Of a stretch of DNA of 5,804 nucleotides, positions 1 to 5,801 are shown one piece after another. Under the pieces are notes generated by a model, which saw only the letters and a program-made list of their open reading frames with translations, did not search any database and was not told the DNA's origin. Made by a program: the position numbers and the translations under genes. The stretch's first letter is position 1. Each line of letters opens with the position of its first letter. The stretch covers positions 1 to 5,804 of the forward strand of contig MGYR01000139.1 in NCBI GenBank assembly GCA_001801825.1, given 5' to 3'. This stretch comes from Gammaproteobacteria bacterium RIFCSPLOWO2_02_FULL_56_15. GTDB taxonomy: Bacteria > Pseudomonadota > Gammaproteobacteria > Eutrophobiales > Eutrophobiaceae.

Positions 1-514
1 TACCATAACGCATCAAGCCGCCAAGTTCCGCTTTGGCCTCCAGCAACACCACTGCATAACCCCTGCGCCGCAGGTGGTAGGCCGCAGACAAACCGGCAGG
101 ACCTGCCCCGATGACGGCAATACTCTCTTTTTTGCTGCATGGTACAGGTGGCAAGGACCACTTTTCGCGGATGGCCAGGTCCCCGACAAATCGCTCCAGC
201 GCGCAGATGGATACCGGTTCATCGTAGCGGCCCCGATTACAAACAGACTCACATGGATGATGACAGATCCGTCCCGCAATGGCGGGAAACGGGTTGTTGC
301 CTGTGAGGGTATGCCATGCCCCATGGTAATCCCCTTCCTTGATTTGCTGAATCCACAGGGCAATGTTGCCGTCCACTGGACAGGCGCTATGGCAGGGGGC
401 CGGCGGGTTCACATAATCCGGCACTGCACTGCGCCAGGTACCGGTATGATAGATGTCGGTTTTGCCTGAAGTCCAGACCGGTGAGTCTGGATTGCCGGAC
501 TCCGGATCGTTCAT
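1..514 (-). CDS. GltD-like FAD/Fe-S NAD(P)H oxidoreductase subunit, N-terminal part (runs off window)
   Basis: The reading frame starts at ATG 514-512 and is open for 171 codons to the window edge, so the C-terminus is missing. What is present matches the start of the glutamate-synthase-small-subunit / dihydropyrimidine-dehydrogenase-like family. An N-terminal cysteine domain contains CHSACP (Cys41, Cys45) and CHHPCESVC (Cys84, 88, 92), with a further Cys104. These cysteines ligate [4Fe-4S] clusters in the family. A Rossmann FAD-binding motif follows, VIGAGPAG at about residues 134-141, preceded by a typical lead-in strand. Family members pass electrons between NAD(P)H, FAD and Fe-S clusters. 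The ATG overlaps the stop of the upstream gamma-subunit gene (ATGA), which implies translational coupling and a shared complex. By inference it is the NAD(P)-reactive subunit of a 2-oxoacid oxidoreductase, similar in concept to the epsilon subunit of phenylglyoxylate:NAD+ oxidoreductase. True GltD is less likely, because no gltB is adjacent. Confidence 0.85.
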   Translation of the reverse strand, partial: MNDPESGNPDSPVWTSGKTDIYHTGTWRSAVPDYVNPPAPCHSACPVDGNIALWIQQIKEGDYHGAWHTLTGNNPFPAIAGRICHHPCESVCNRGRYDEPVSICALERFVGDLAIREKWSLPPVPCSKKESIAVIGAGPAGLSAAYHLRRRGYAVVLLEAKAELGGLMRYG

Positions 515-1050
515 GCCGCCTCCCGCATCAAACGGTAGCCCGCCTGGAATGCGTTCAGGTTTTCCTGCTTCCGATTGGGAGCCGCTGCCACGATGGTACG
601 GCTCATTCCTTCCATTGTCGGCGCATTGAGGACTGAGCTGAGTGCCCCAAGCAGCGCCGAATTGATCAATCTGCCCATGCCGTTTTCCTCGGATACCTTC
701 ATGCCATCAATCGTGAAAATCCGGTGATTCCCCTGATGCTGGAAATCTTTCACGCTACGCGCGGTGTTCACCACGACAAGACTGTCCGGCCCGGTCCGAT
801 CCAGCAGCCGTTGATCCAGCAGACTGGCATCAAAACAGAGAATGGCATCCGCCTTGCTGATATCGCAACGCAATCGGATTGGTTTCTCATCGATCCGGAT
901 CACCGCACTCACGGGCGTGCCGCGACGCGCTCCACCATAAGTCGCGTAGGACTGTACATAGCATCCTTCGGCGAAAAAAGCCTTTGCCAGCAGCTGACCC
1001 GCAGTCTGCGCGCCCTGGCCTCCCCGGCCCAGTATCAGGATTTCTCGCAT
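511..1050 (-). CDS. 2-oxoacid:acceptor oxidoreductase, gamma subunit
   Basis: This 179-residue protein has the usual length and layout of the gamma domain of pyruvate/2-oxoacid:ferredoxin oxidoreductases. The N-terminal ILILGRGGQGAQTAGQLLA segment (about residues 4-22) is the glycine-rich signature of the family. SYATYGGARRGTPVSAV (about 34-50) is the second conserved block, and a hydrophobic VVVNTA strand follows later. Cytoplasmic enzymes of this family oxidatively decarboxylate a 2-oxoacid to acyl-CoA and CO2 using TPP and Fe-S centres in the alpha, beta and delta subunits; gamma completes the CoA-related part of the complex. The start is supported by a strong Shine-Dalgarno, GGGAGGGA on the minus strand (bases 1052-1059). 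The stop overlaps the next gene's ATG. The alpha, beta and delta subunits are not in the window and presumably lie beyond base 1 on the minus strand. Which 2-oxoacid is used cannot be read here; 2-oxoglutarate, phenylglyoxylate, pyruvate or indolepyruvate remain possible. Confidence 0.9.
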   Translation of the reverse strand: MREILILGRGGQGAQTAGQLLAKAFFAEGCYVQSYATYGGARRGTPVSAVIRIDEKPIRLRCDISKADAILCFDASLLDQRLLDRTGPDSLVVVNTARSVKDFQHQGNHRIFTIDGMKVSEENGMGRLINSALLGALSSVLNAPTMEGMSRTIVAAAPNRKQENLNAFQAGYRLMREAA

Positions 1051-1194
1051 GTCCCTCCCAAGCTGATGAAGTCAGTAGGATGTAGCCCAACGGCCCGTCT
1101 GCCGGCCACCCGAGGATGGTGTCGCGGCATTTTTTCTCCGGCTTATCTTCGCAAAGACCATCCGATACCCAGAAATGGAATTTAATGATAACGG

Positions 1195-1222
1195 ATTATT
1201 CACTCTCTGAATGTGATTACAA
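1195..1222 (-). promoter_or_regulatory. Candidate sigma70 promoter for the leftward oxidoreductase genes
   Basis: On the minus strand, a -35-like TTGTAA (bases 1222-1217, 4 of 6 matches to TTGACA) is followed after 16 bases by AATAAT (1200-1195, 5 of 6 matches to TATAAT). Transcription would begin near 1188 and leave a leader of about 138 bases before the gamma-subunit ATG. The -35 box coincides with one arm of an inverted repeat, so a regulator bound there could block this promoter. This is a consensus match only. Confidence 0.4.
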
Positions 1223-1240
1223 TAGGTTTACAGGTTGTAA
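1217..1240. repeat. Inverted repeat TTACAA-N12-TTGTAA, possible operator
   Basis: TTACAA at 1217-1222 and its exact reverse complement TTGTAA at 1235-1240 are separated by 12 bases. The spacer contains another partial copy, TTTACA (1227-1232). The left arm overlaps the leftward -35 candidate and the right arm merges into the next palindrome. The arrangement suggests binding by a dimeric regulator, but a 6-base arm in AT-rich DNA can arise by chance. Confidence 0.3.
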
Positions 1241-1255
1241 AAAGACTTTTTCAAC
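1234..1255. promoter_or_regulatory. Near-perfect palindrome, candidate regulator-binding site upstream of gcdA
   Basis: The left arm GTTGTAAAAAG (1234-1244) and the right arm CTTTTTCAAC (1246-1255) are reverse complements except for one extra T in the left arm, with a single central base. The centre lies about 65 bases upstream of the predicted gcdA transcription start, a typical activator position. It could alternatively act as an operator for the divergent leftward promoter. A terminator is unlikely because no gene ends nearby on either strand. The regulator family cannot be assigned from the site. Confidence 0.45.
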
Positions 1256-1274
1256 GATCTCATGTGCTTAAAAC

Positions 1275-1303
1275 TTGAGAAAGCGCGAAATTCTCCATAG
1301 AAT
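1275..1303 (+). promoter_or_regulatory. Candidate sigma70 promoter of the gcd operon
   Basis: TTGAGA (1275-1280, 5 of 6 matches to the -35 consensus) is separated by the ideal 17 bases from TAGAAT (1298-1303, 5 of 6 matches to the -10 consensus). Transcription would start near 1310, giving a leader of about 40 bases before the gcdA ATG. A short inverted repeat, GAGAA (1277-1281) and TTCTC (1291-1295), sits across the -35 edge and the spacer, a typical place for a repressor. It is the best promoter match I found in the window. Confidence 0.6.
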
Positions 1304-1350
1304 CCGGTGTCCTGTGAGCAACCCCCGCGACCCGCGGATGAGGATTTTGC

Positions 1351-3084
1351 ATGAGACCCTATTTTGAAAAGATGGACAACTTCGGCAAGGAGTTGAAGCA
1401 AAACAAGAAAAACCGTGCCGCCGATAGCCATGAACGACTCTGTGCGGTTGAAGCAGATATTGAAAAGAAGAAGAGTGAAATTCTGAATGCCGGGTTCTCT
1501 ACGGAAGAAATCAATAAAAGAGGCTGGATGACTATCAACCAGAGGCTTGAATACCTGGTCGAACCGGGCACCTGGCATCCATTGCATTCTCTCTACAACC
1601 CGCTGGATAACGAGGAAGGAACCACCAATGTCATCGATGGCCTGGGCAAGATTGCCGGGAGGTGGGCGGTCATCATCGGTTTTGATAACAAAGTAATGGC
1701 GGGCGCCTGGCTCCCCGGCCAATCGGAAAATATTCTGCGAGTTACGGATCTTGCGAAACGGCTGAATATCCCGTTGGTATGGCTGGTAAACTGCAGTGGC
1801 GCAAAACTGCCCGACCAGGAAAAGTTCTACGCCAATCGCCGTGGTGCAGGCGCCCCGTTCTACCGTCATGCAGAGCTGGAACAGGCAGGCATACCCATCC
1901 TGGCAGGTATCTACGGCACTAACCCCGCCGGCGGCGGTTATCAGGGTATCAGCCCGACGATTCTCATCGCCCACAAGGATGCCAACATCGCGGTGGGCGG
2001 GGTGGGAATCGTCTCCGGAATGGCTCCCAGGGGTGGCTTCACGGCTGAATTGATCGAAGAGCTGGTCGAAAAAACCAGGGATTTCAGGGCCACTCCGCCG
2101 GGCCGCGTGGAAACCCATTACAACAAAACCGGCTTTTTCTCACGCGTTTACGAGGAGGAAACCGGTGTCCTCGATGGTATTCGGGAATACATGGAAAACA
2201 TGCCCGCCTACGGCGCAATGGTCTTCCAAGTCGCCGAGCCGGCGGAACCGGCCTTTCCTGCGGAGGATTTGTATTCCATCCTTCCGCATAACCAGAAAGA
2301 GGTCTATTCCTTTGATGAGTTGCTTGCCAGGCTGGTTGACGGCAGTGAACAGATGGAATTCAGACCGGGTTACGGTCCGGAGGTCTATACCGGCCTATGC
2401 AAGATCGACGGTGTGCTGATTGGCTGCATCGGGAACCGCCAGGGTTTTCTGGGCAAGGGTTATCCGGAATATGCCGATTATCCCGGTATTGGCGGAAAAC
2501 TCTACCGTCAGGGTCTCATCAAGATGAATGAATTCGTGACCCATTGCGGCCGGGACAGAATCCCCGTGATCTGGTTTCAGGATACCTCCGGGATCGACGT
2601 GGGCGATCTCGCGGAAGAAGCGGAGTTGCTGGGACTCGGCCAATCATTGATTTATTCCATCCAGCAAACCGATGTGCCGATGATGCTCGTGGTGCTGCGT
2701 AAGGGTAGCGCCGCCGCTCATTACGTCATGGGGGGCCCGACAGCAAACCGGCACAATGCCTTTACTCTGGGAACGGCAGCCACCGAGATCGCGGTAATGC
2801 ACGGGGAGACTGCCGCTGTTGCCACCTACGCGCGTAGAGCCATGAAGGAAAAGGATGCCGGTCGTCCGCTGGATGACGTGGTCAACAAAATGAACCAGTT
2901 GGCACAGAAATACCGTGACACCTCGCAACCGGATTATTGCGCCCACTATGGTTTTGTGGATGAAGTGGTCAAGCTGGCAGAGTTGCGCAGCTACCTCAAG
3001 GCCTTTGCCGGCGCGGCCTATCAGAACCCCCGTTCCATCTGCCCGCGGCATCAGTTGCTGCTGCCCCGCATCATTAAAGGATAA
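1351..3084 (+). CDS. gcdA: Glutaconyl-CoA decarboxylase alpha subunit (biotin-dependent carboxyltransferase)
   Basis: This 577-residue protein closely follows the layout of Acidaminococcus GcdA (about 587 residues). GcdA transfers the carboxylate of glutaconyl-CoA to the biotin of GcdC, forming crotonyl-CoA on the cytoplasmic side of the membrane complex. Two crotonase-fold carboxyltransferase halves are visible. The N-half (about 60-270) contains GAWLPGQSE (118-126), LVNCSGAK (145-152) and the oxyanion-type stretch IYGTNPAGGGY (187-197). The C-half (about 290-560) contains GIGGKLYRQGLIKMNEF (379-395), QDTSGIDVG (410-418) and LRKGSAAAHYVMGGP (449-463). The C-terminal YQNPRSICPRHQ block is also typical. 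GAGG lies 7 bases before the ATG, and the start aligns with the family N-terminus. The gene is first in the operon, 59 bases before the small gcdD-like gene. Related acetyl/propionyl-CoA carboxylase carboxyltransferases are the main alternative, but the family-specific motifs and the adjoining pump genes favour GcdA. Confidence 0.93.
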   Translation: MRPYFEKMDNFGKELKQNKKNRAADSHERLCAVEADIEKKKSEILNAGFSTEEINKRGWMTINQRLEYLVEPGTWHPLHSLYNPLDNEEGTTNVIDGLGKIAGRWAVIIGFDNKVMAGAWLPGQSENILRVTDLAKRLNIPLVWLVNCSGAKLPDQEKFYANRRGAGAPFYRHAELEQAGIPILAGIYGTNPAGGGYQGISPTILIAHKDANIAVGGVGIVSGMAPRGGFTAELIEELVEKTRDFRATPPGRVETHYNKTGFFSRVYEEETGVLDGIREYMENMPAYGAMVFQVAEPAEPAFPAEDLYSILPHNQKEVYSFDELLARLVDGSEQMEFRPGYGPEVYTGLCKIDGVLIGCIGNRQGFLGKGYPEYADYPGIGGKLYRQGLIKMNEFVTHCGRDRIPVIWFQDTSGIDVGDLAEEAELLGLGQSLIYSIQQTDVPMMLVVLRKGSAAAHYVMGGPTANRHNAFTLGTAATEIAVMHGETAAVATYARRAMKEKDAGRPLDDVVNKMNQLAQKYRDTSQPDYCAHYGFVDEVVKLAELRSYLKAFAGAAYQNPRSICPRHQLLLPRIIKG

Positions 3085-3143
3085 ACCGGGAATACTCCCA
3101 GGGATCTGACCATCATCCGACTACAAACTTAGCGAGTTCCTCT

Positions 3144-3269
3144 ATGGAAGAAGCATTCAAAGTGTTCGTGAACGGGTTCGCCGGCGTTTTTTGCGGAATG
3201 GCAATCCTGTATCTGGTTATCAAACTCCTCTCCTTTGCTGCCGGCAAGGCAGAAAAAAGCGGGGAATAA
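3144..3269 (+). CDS. gcdD: Small single-span OadG/GcdD-like subunit of the Na+-pumping decarboxylase
   Basis: ATG 3144 opens a 41-residue reading frame ending at TAA 3267-3269. The peptide has a short acidic start (MEEAF), one hydrophobic membrane span (about residues 8-33, including GVFCGMAILYLVIKLLSFAA) and a short charged tail (GKAEKSGE). That is the plan of OadG/GcdD gamma/delta subunits, which anchor the carboxyltransferase to the membrane pump and help assembly. Its place between gcdA and gcdB, only 5 bases before gcdB, supports this role. Usual OadG or GcdD proteins are about 80-110 residues with an Ala/Pro/Lys-rich tail; here the tail is nearly absent. A weak GCGAG (3132-3136) stands as RBS. 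The gcdA-gcdD gap carries small GGGA/TCCC dyads (3088-3104) that may be transcript-processing structures or chance. Assignment rests on position and topology, not strong motifs. Confidence 0.75.
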   Translation: MEEAFKVFVNGFAGVFCGMAILYLVIKLLSFAAGKAEKSGE

Positions 3270-3274
3270 AGACT

Positions 3275-4381
3275 ATGCCCTTCCTGGAGGCCATGGGGAT
3301 TCTGTACCTGACCCCCAACATGATTACGATGTGGTTGATCGGCCTCTTACTCATTTATCTGGCGGTCAAAAAGCAATATGAGCCCTTGCTGCTGCTGCCC
3401 ATCGGTTTTGGGATCATCATCGCCAACCTGCCGGAAGCCGGCCTGATGAAACCGGACACGGGTCTGATCTGGCTCTTTTATCACTTCGGCATCGAGTGGG
3501 AAGTGATACCCCCCCTGATCTTCCTCGGGCTTGGTGCGATGACCGATTTTGGACCCATGCTGGCGCAACCCCGTCTGATATTCCTCGGGGCGGGCGCACA
3601 GGTCGGTGTCTATGTCACCTTCTTCGTTGCCTATGCGTTCATGGGATTTTCACTGAAAGAAGCCGCAAGCATCGGGATTATCGGCGGTGCGGACGGCCCG
3701 ACAACCATATTCCTGGCCTCCAAGCTTGCGCCACATCTGCTCGGCGCAGTGGCCGTGGCGGGTTATTCCTACATGGCCATGGTTCCCTTCATACAACCCC
3801 CCATCATGAGGCTGCTGACAACCGATGCCGAACGCCGAATCAGGATGAAAAAGAGCCGTAAGGTCACTCAAAGGGAGAAGATCATCTTTCCAATCACTGC
3901 GACGATTGTAATCGTCCTGCTGGTCCCGGCATCCGCACCACTCATCTCCATGTTCATGCTAGGCAACCTCTTCCGGGAGTCCGGTGTGGTCGGCCGTCTG
4001 AGCGATACGGCCCAGAACGCCCTGATGAATATTGTGACCATCTTTCTCGGCGTCAGCATCGGGGCGACCATGGATGGTGATCATTTCCTGCAGAAGCAAG
4101 TAATATACATCTTCCTGCTCGGACTCGTCGCATTTATGGCCAGTACGGCAAGCGGCGTGCTGCTCGCGAAATTCATGAACCTGTTTACCAAAAACAAGAT
4201 CAATCCTCTGATCGGCGCAGCCGGAGTATCCGCGGTACCCATGTCGGCCAGGGTGGTGCAGAAGGAAGGTTCCCGTGTGGACAAAAAGAATTATTTACTC
4301 ATGTTTGCGATGGGACCTAATATAGCGGGAGTGATAGGCACTGTCATCGCTGCAGGCATCTTTCTAACCATGCTTCAGTAA
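3275..4381 (+). CDS. gcdB: Glutaconyl-CoA decarboxylase beta subunit, Na+-translocating membrane carboxybiotin decarboxylase
   Basis: This 368-residue, strongly hydrophobic protein belongs to the OadB/GcdB/MmdB family. These proteins decarboxylate carboxybiotin and couple CO2 release to Na+ export. The residues reported as essential in Klebsiella OadB are present with identical spacing: Asp140 in GGADGPT (OadB Asp203), Tyr166 in GYSYMAMVP (Tyr229), and Asn310, Gly314, Ser319 and Arg326 in NPLIGAAGVSAVPMSAR (Asn373, Gly377, Ser382, Arg389). About nine hydrophobic segments plus the two re-entrant-like motif regions span the sequence. ATG 3275 is chosen rather than the in-frame ATG 3191: the longer form would add 28 polar residues overlapping the small upstream gene, while GGGGAA (3261-3266) is well placed for 3275 and the family starts there. 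Only 5 bases separate it from the gcdD-like stop. OadB and MmdB are the alternatives by sequence; the neighbours decide for glutaconyl-CoA. Confidence 0.94.
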   Translation: MPFLEAMGILYLTPNMITMWLIGLLLIYLAVKKQYEPLLLLPIGFGIIIANLPEAGLMKPDTGLIWLFYHFGIEWEVIPPLIFLGLGAMTDFGPMLAQPRLIFLGAGAQVGVYVTFFVAYAFMGFSLKEAASIGIIGGADGPTTIFLASKLAPHLLGAVAVAGYSYMAMVPFIQPPIMRLLTTDAERRIRMKKSRKVTQREKIIFPITATIVIVLLVPASAPLISMFMLGNLFRESGVVGRLSDTAQNALMNIVTIFLGVSIGATMDGDHFLQKQVIYIFLLGLVAFMASTASGVLLAKFMNLFTKNKINPLIGAAGVSAVPMSARVVQKEGSRVDKKNYLLMFAMGPNIAGVIGTVIAAGIFLTMLQ

Positions 4382-4406
4382 TATAAACATAACCGGGAGA
4401 AATCGA

Positions 4407-4622
4407 ATGGCAGAAAAAGTTCTGGCCCCGTTGGCCGGTAATATCTGGGAAATCCTCGTCAAGGTCGGGGACAAGGTGCAAGAAGACGACGAACTGGTCA
4501 TTATTGAAGCACTGAAGATGGAAAACCCTGTCTACTCCCCCTGTGACGGCGTCATCAAGGAGATCAAGGTGAGCAAGGGGGAGCAGGTGCAGGAGGACGC
4601 CGTCCTCATGATTCTTGAATAA
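4407..4622 (+). CDS. gcdC: Biotin carrier subunit of glutaconyl-CoA decarboxylase (minimal biotinyl domain)
   Basis: This 71-residue protein is a complete biotinyl/lipoyl-type domain. It starts with the VLAPLAGNIWEILVKVGD strand region, continues to the biotinylation loop EALKMENPV with the acceptor Lys37, and ends in the symmetric second half SPCDGVIKEIKVSKGEQV. The carrier takes CO2 from GcdA and delivers it to GcdB. The loop reads ALKM instead of the more common AMKM; the Lys-Met pair is intact. Classical GcdC (about 145 residues) has a long Ala/Pro-rich hinge before this domain. Here the hinge is missing and the carrier is freestanding, resembling small proteins such as Bacillus YngHB. 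GGGAGA (4395-4400) is a good RBS 6 bases before the ATG; 25 bases separate it from gcdB. No biotin ligase gene is in the window, so modification must come from elsewhere. Confidence 0.92.
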   Translation: MAEKVLAPLAGNIWEILVKVGDKVQEDDELVIIEALKMENPVYSPCDGVIKEIKVSKGEQVQEDAVLMILE

Positions 4623-4643
4623 CCAACCGCATAGAGAGTAGTC

Positions 4644-5801
4644 ATGATTTTTGAGCTTACAGAAGAGCAGAAACTGGTTCAGGAAACCGCAAAACGTTTC
4701 GCCCAGGAAGAGATCGCCCCAACCCAGGTCGTGGAGGAGGCAAAACACATTTTCCGTCCCGACCGCGTCGCCGCTATGGGCGAGCTGGGTTTCTTTTCCT
4801 GCATCATCAATGAAGAACTCGGTGGCAACGGCATGGGCTTCATGGAATCCGTCCTGATAGCTGAGCAGATTGCCAAGGTTTCCGCCTCATGGCGCCTGCC
4901 ATTCAATATGCAGAATCTTGGGCCCTCGCTCACGGTGGAGAAATTCGGCACCGAGGCGCAAAAACAACGCTACATACCGGGCTGGATCGCCGGCACCCAA
5001 CTGGGTTTCTTCGCAATGACCGAGCCCAACACCGGTTCGGATGTCTCCAGCATGAAAACCACGGCCAGGGATATGGGCGACCACTGGGAGATCAACGGAA
5101 CCAAGACCTGGATCTCCCAGGCCCATGTCGGAGACGCAGGGCTTCTCTATGCCTATACAGATCGTGAAAAAAAACACAAGGGCATGTCGGCTTTCATCCT
5201 TGAACCGAAGAACCTGAAAGGCTGTACAGTGCGCGCCATAGAAACCAAGCTCGGGCTGCACTGCGCTCCGACAGGCGAGTTCGCCTTCGATGGGGTGAAA
5301 ATCCCCAAGGATGCCATCCTGGGCAAACCTGGTGACGGCTTCGGGATCTGCATGTGGCAGCTGAATAATACCCGTCTGGGATGTGCTGCAGGCGCCTTGG
5401 GTGTGGCGGGATCGGCACTGGATCTCTCGGTCAACTACGCCAATGAACGCACGCAGTTTGGCAAACCTATTTCACAACATCAGATGATTCAGGCCCAGAT
5501 TGCGGAGATGGTCGTAGAACACCATGCGGCTCAACTGCTGGTCTACCGGGCGGCCTATCTCAAGGATAAGGGCATGCCCAACCAATACGAGACCTCCATC
5601 GCGAAATACGCCGCCTCAGAGGCCGCAGTGCATGCCGCCAATGAATGCATGAAGATATTTGGATCCTACGGATTCTCCACGGAATTCCCGGCGGAACGTT
5701 TATATCGAGACGCAAAATCTTTACAGGTGGTCGAAGGAACCTCGAATGTGCAGAAGATGATCATCGCCGGTATGGCCTGCGGGCACACTCAGAACCGTTA
5801 A
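4644..5801 (+). CDS. acd: Glutaryl-CoA dehydrogenase, non-decarboxylating type (acyl-CoA dehydrogenase family)
   Basis: The 385-residue length and motifs are those of a soluble FAD-dependent acyl-CoA dehydrogenase. Visible motifs are FFAMTEPNTGSD (122-133), WISQA (156-160), ERTQFGKPI (268-276), the GSYGFSTEFPAERLYRDAK block (340-358) and the catalytic base Glu364 in VVEGTSN. Arg84 in SASWRLPFN aligns with the arginine that binds the distal carboxylate of glutaryl-CoA (human GCDH Arg94), arguing for a dicarboxylyl-CoA substrate. The residue before Glu364 is Val363. Decarboxylating enzymes have Tyr there, and a conserved Tyr-to-Val exchange was identified as the key feature of the non-decarboxylating Desulfococcus multivorans enzyme. 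The product would be free glutaconyl-CoA, the substrate of the four preceding gene products. Electrons would go to an ETF not seen here. Spacing from gcdC is 21 bases, with a modest AGAGAG RBS. A cyclohexanecarboxyl-CoA-type dehydrogenase is a less likely alternative. Confidence 0.88.
   Translation: MIFELTEEQKLVQETAKRFAQEEIAPTQVVEEAKHIFRPDRVAAMGELGFFSCIINEELGGNGMGFMESVLIAEQIAKVSASWRLPFNMQNLGPSLTVEKFGTEAQKQRYIPGWIAGTQLGFFAMTEPNTGSDVSSMKTTARDMGDHWEINGTKTWISQAHVGDAGLLYAYTDREKKHKGMSAFILEPKNLKGCTVRAIETKLGLHCAPTGEFAFDGVKIPKDAILGKPGDGFGICMWQLNNTRLGCAAGALGVAGSALDLSVNYANERTQFGKPISQHQMIQAQIAEMVVEHHAAQLLVYRAAYLKDKGMPNQYETSIAKYAASEAAVHAANECMKIFGSYGFSTEFPAERLYRDAKSLQVVEGTSNVQKMIIAGMACGHTQNR

Larger units (their letters stand above)
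1051..1350. other. Divergent intergenic control region
   Basis: This 300-base gap separates the minus-strand oxidoreductase genes from the plus-strand gcd operon. No convincing protein or RNA gene was found in it. The half near the gcd operon (about 1180-1310) is clearly more AT-rich than the flanking genes and carries promoter-like boxes for both directions plus several inverted repeats, annotated separately. An additional imperfect dyad, TGATAA then TTATTCA, lies around 1186-1202 near the leftward promoter candidate. The part from 1051 to about 1180 would be the 5' leader of the leftward transcript; I see no riboswitch-like or terminator-like structure in it. Confidence 0.7.

Noticed and set aside
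74..469. A 131-codon plus-strand frame at the left end
   Set aside because: The opposite strand carries a continuous frame with conserved cysteine motifs and a GAGPAG FAD site over the same bases, so this one is a shadow.
724..1185. A plus-strand frame reaching into the divergent gap
   Set aside because: It is mostly antisense to the gamma subunit gene, has no family features, and ends in the gap without a clear RBS or partner gene.
1211..1232. A TGTGA...TTTACA stretch resembling a CRP/FNR site
   Set aside because: The second half does not match TCACA or ATCAA at the proper spacing, so it was not called as a CRP or FNR box.
1228..2118. A 296-codon open frame on the minus strand opposite the gcdA start
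   Set aside because: It lies antisense to well-supported gcdA coding sequence and across its promoter, and its translation shows no recognisable domain. It looks like a codon-bias shadow.
3088..3104. Short GGGA/TCCC dyads between gcdA and the gcdD-like gene, considered as a terminator
   Set aside because: The stems are only four pairs and no T-run follows; the downstream genes clearly belong to the same pathway.
3191..3274. Longer N-terminus for gcdB from the upstream in-frame ATG 3191
   Set aside because: The extra 28 residues are polar and basic, overlap the small OadG-like gene in another frame, and do not resemble the start of the family. ATG 3275 has the better placed RBS.
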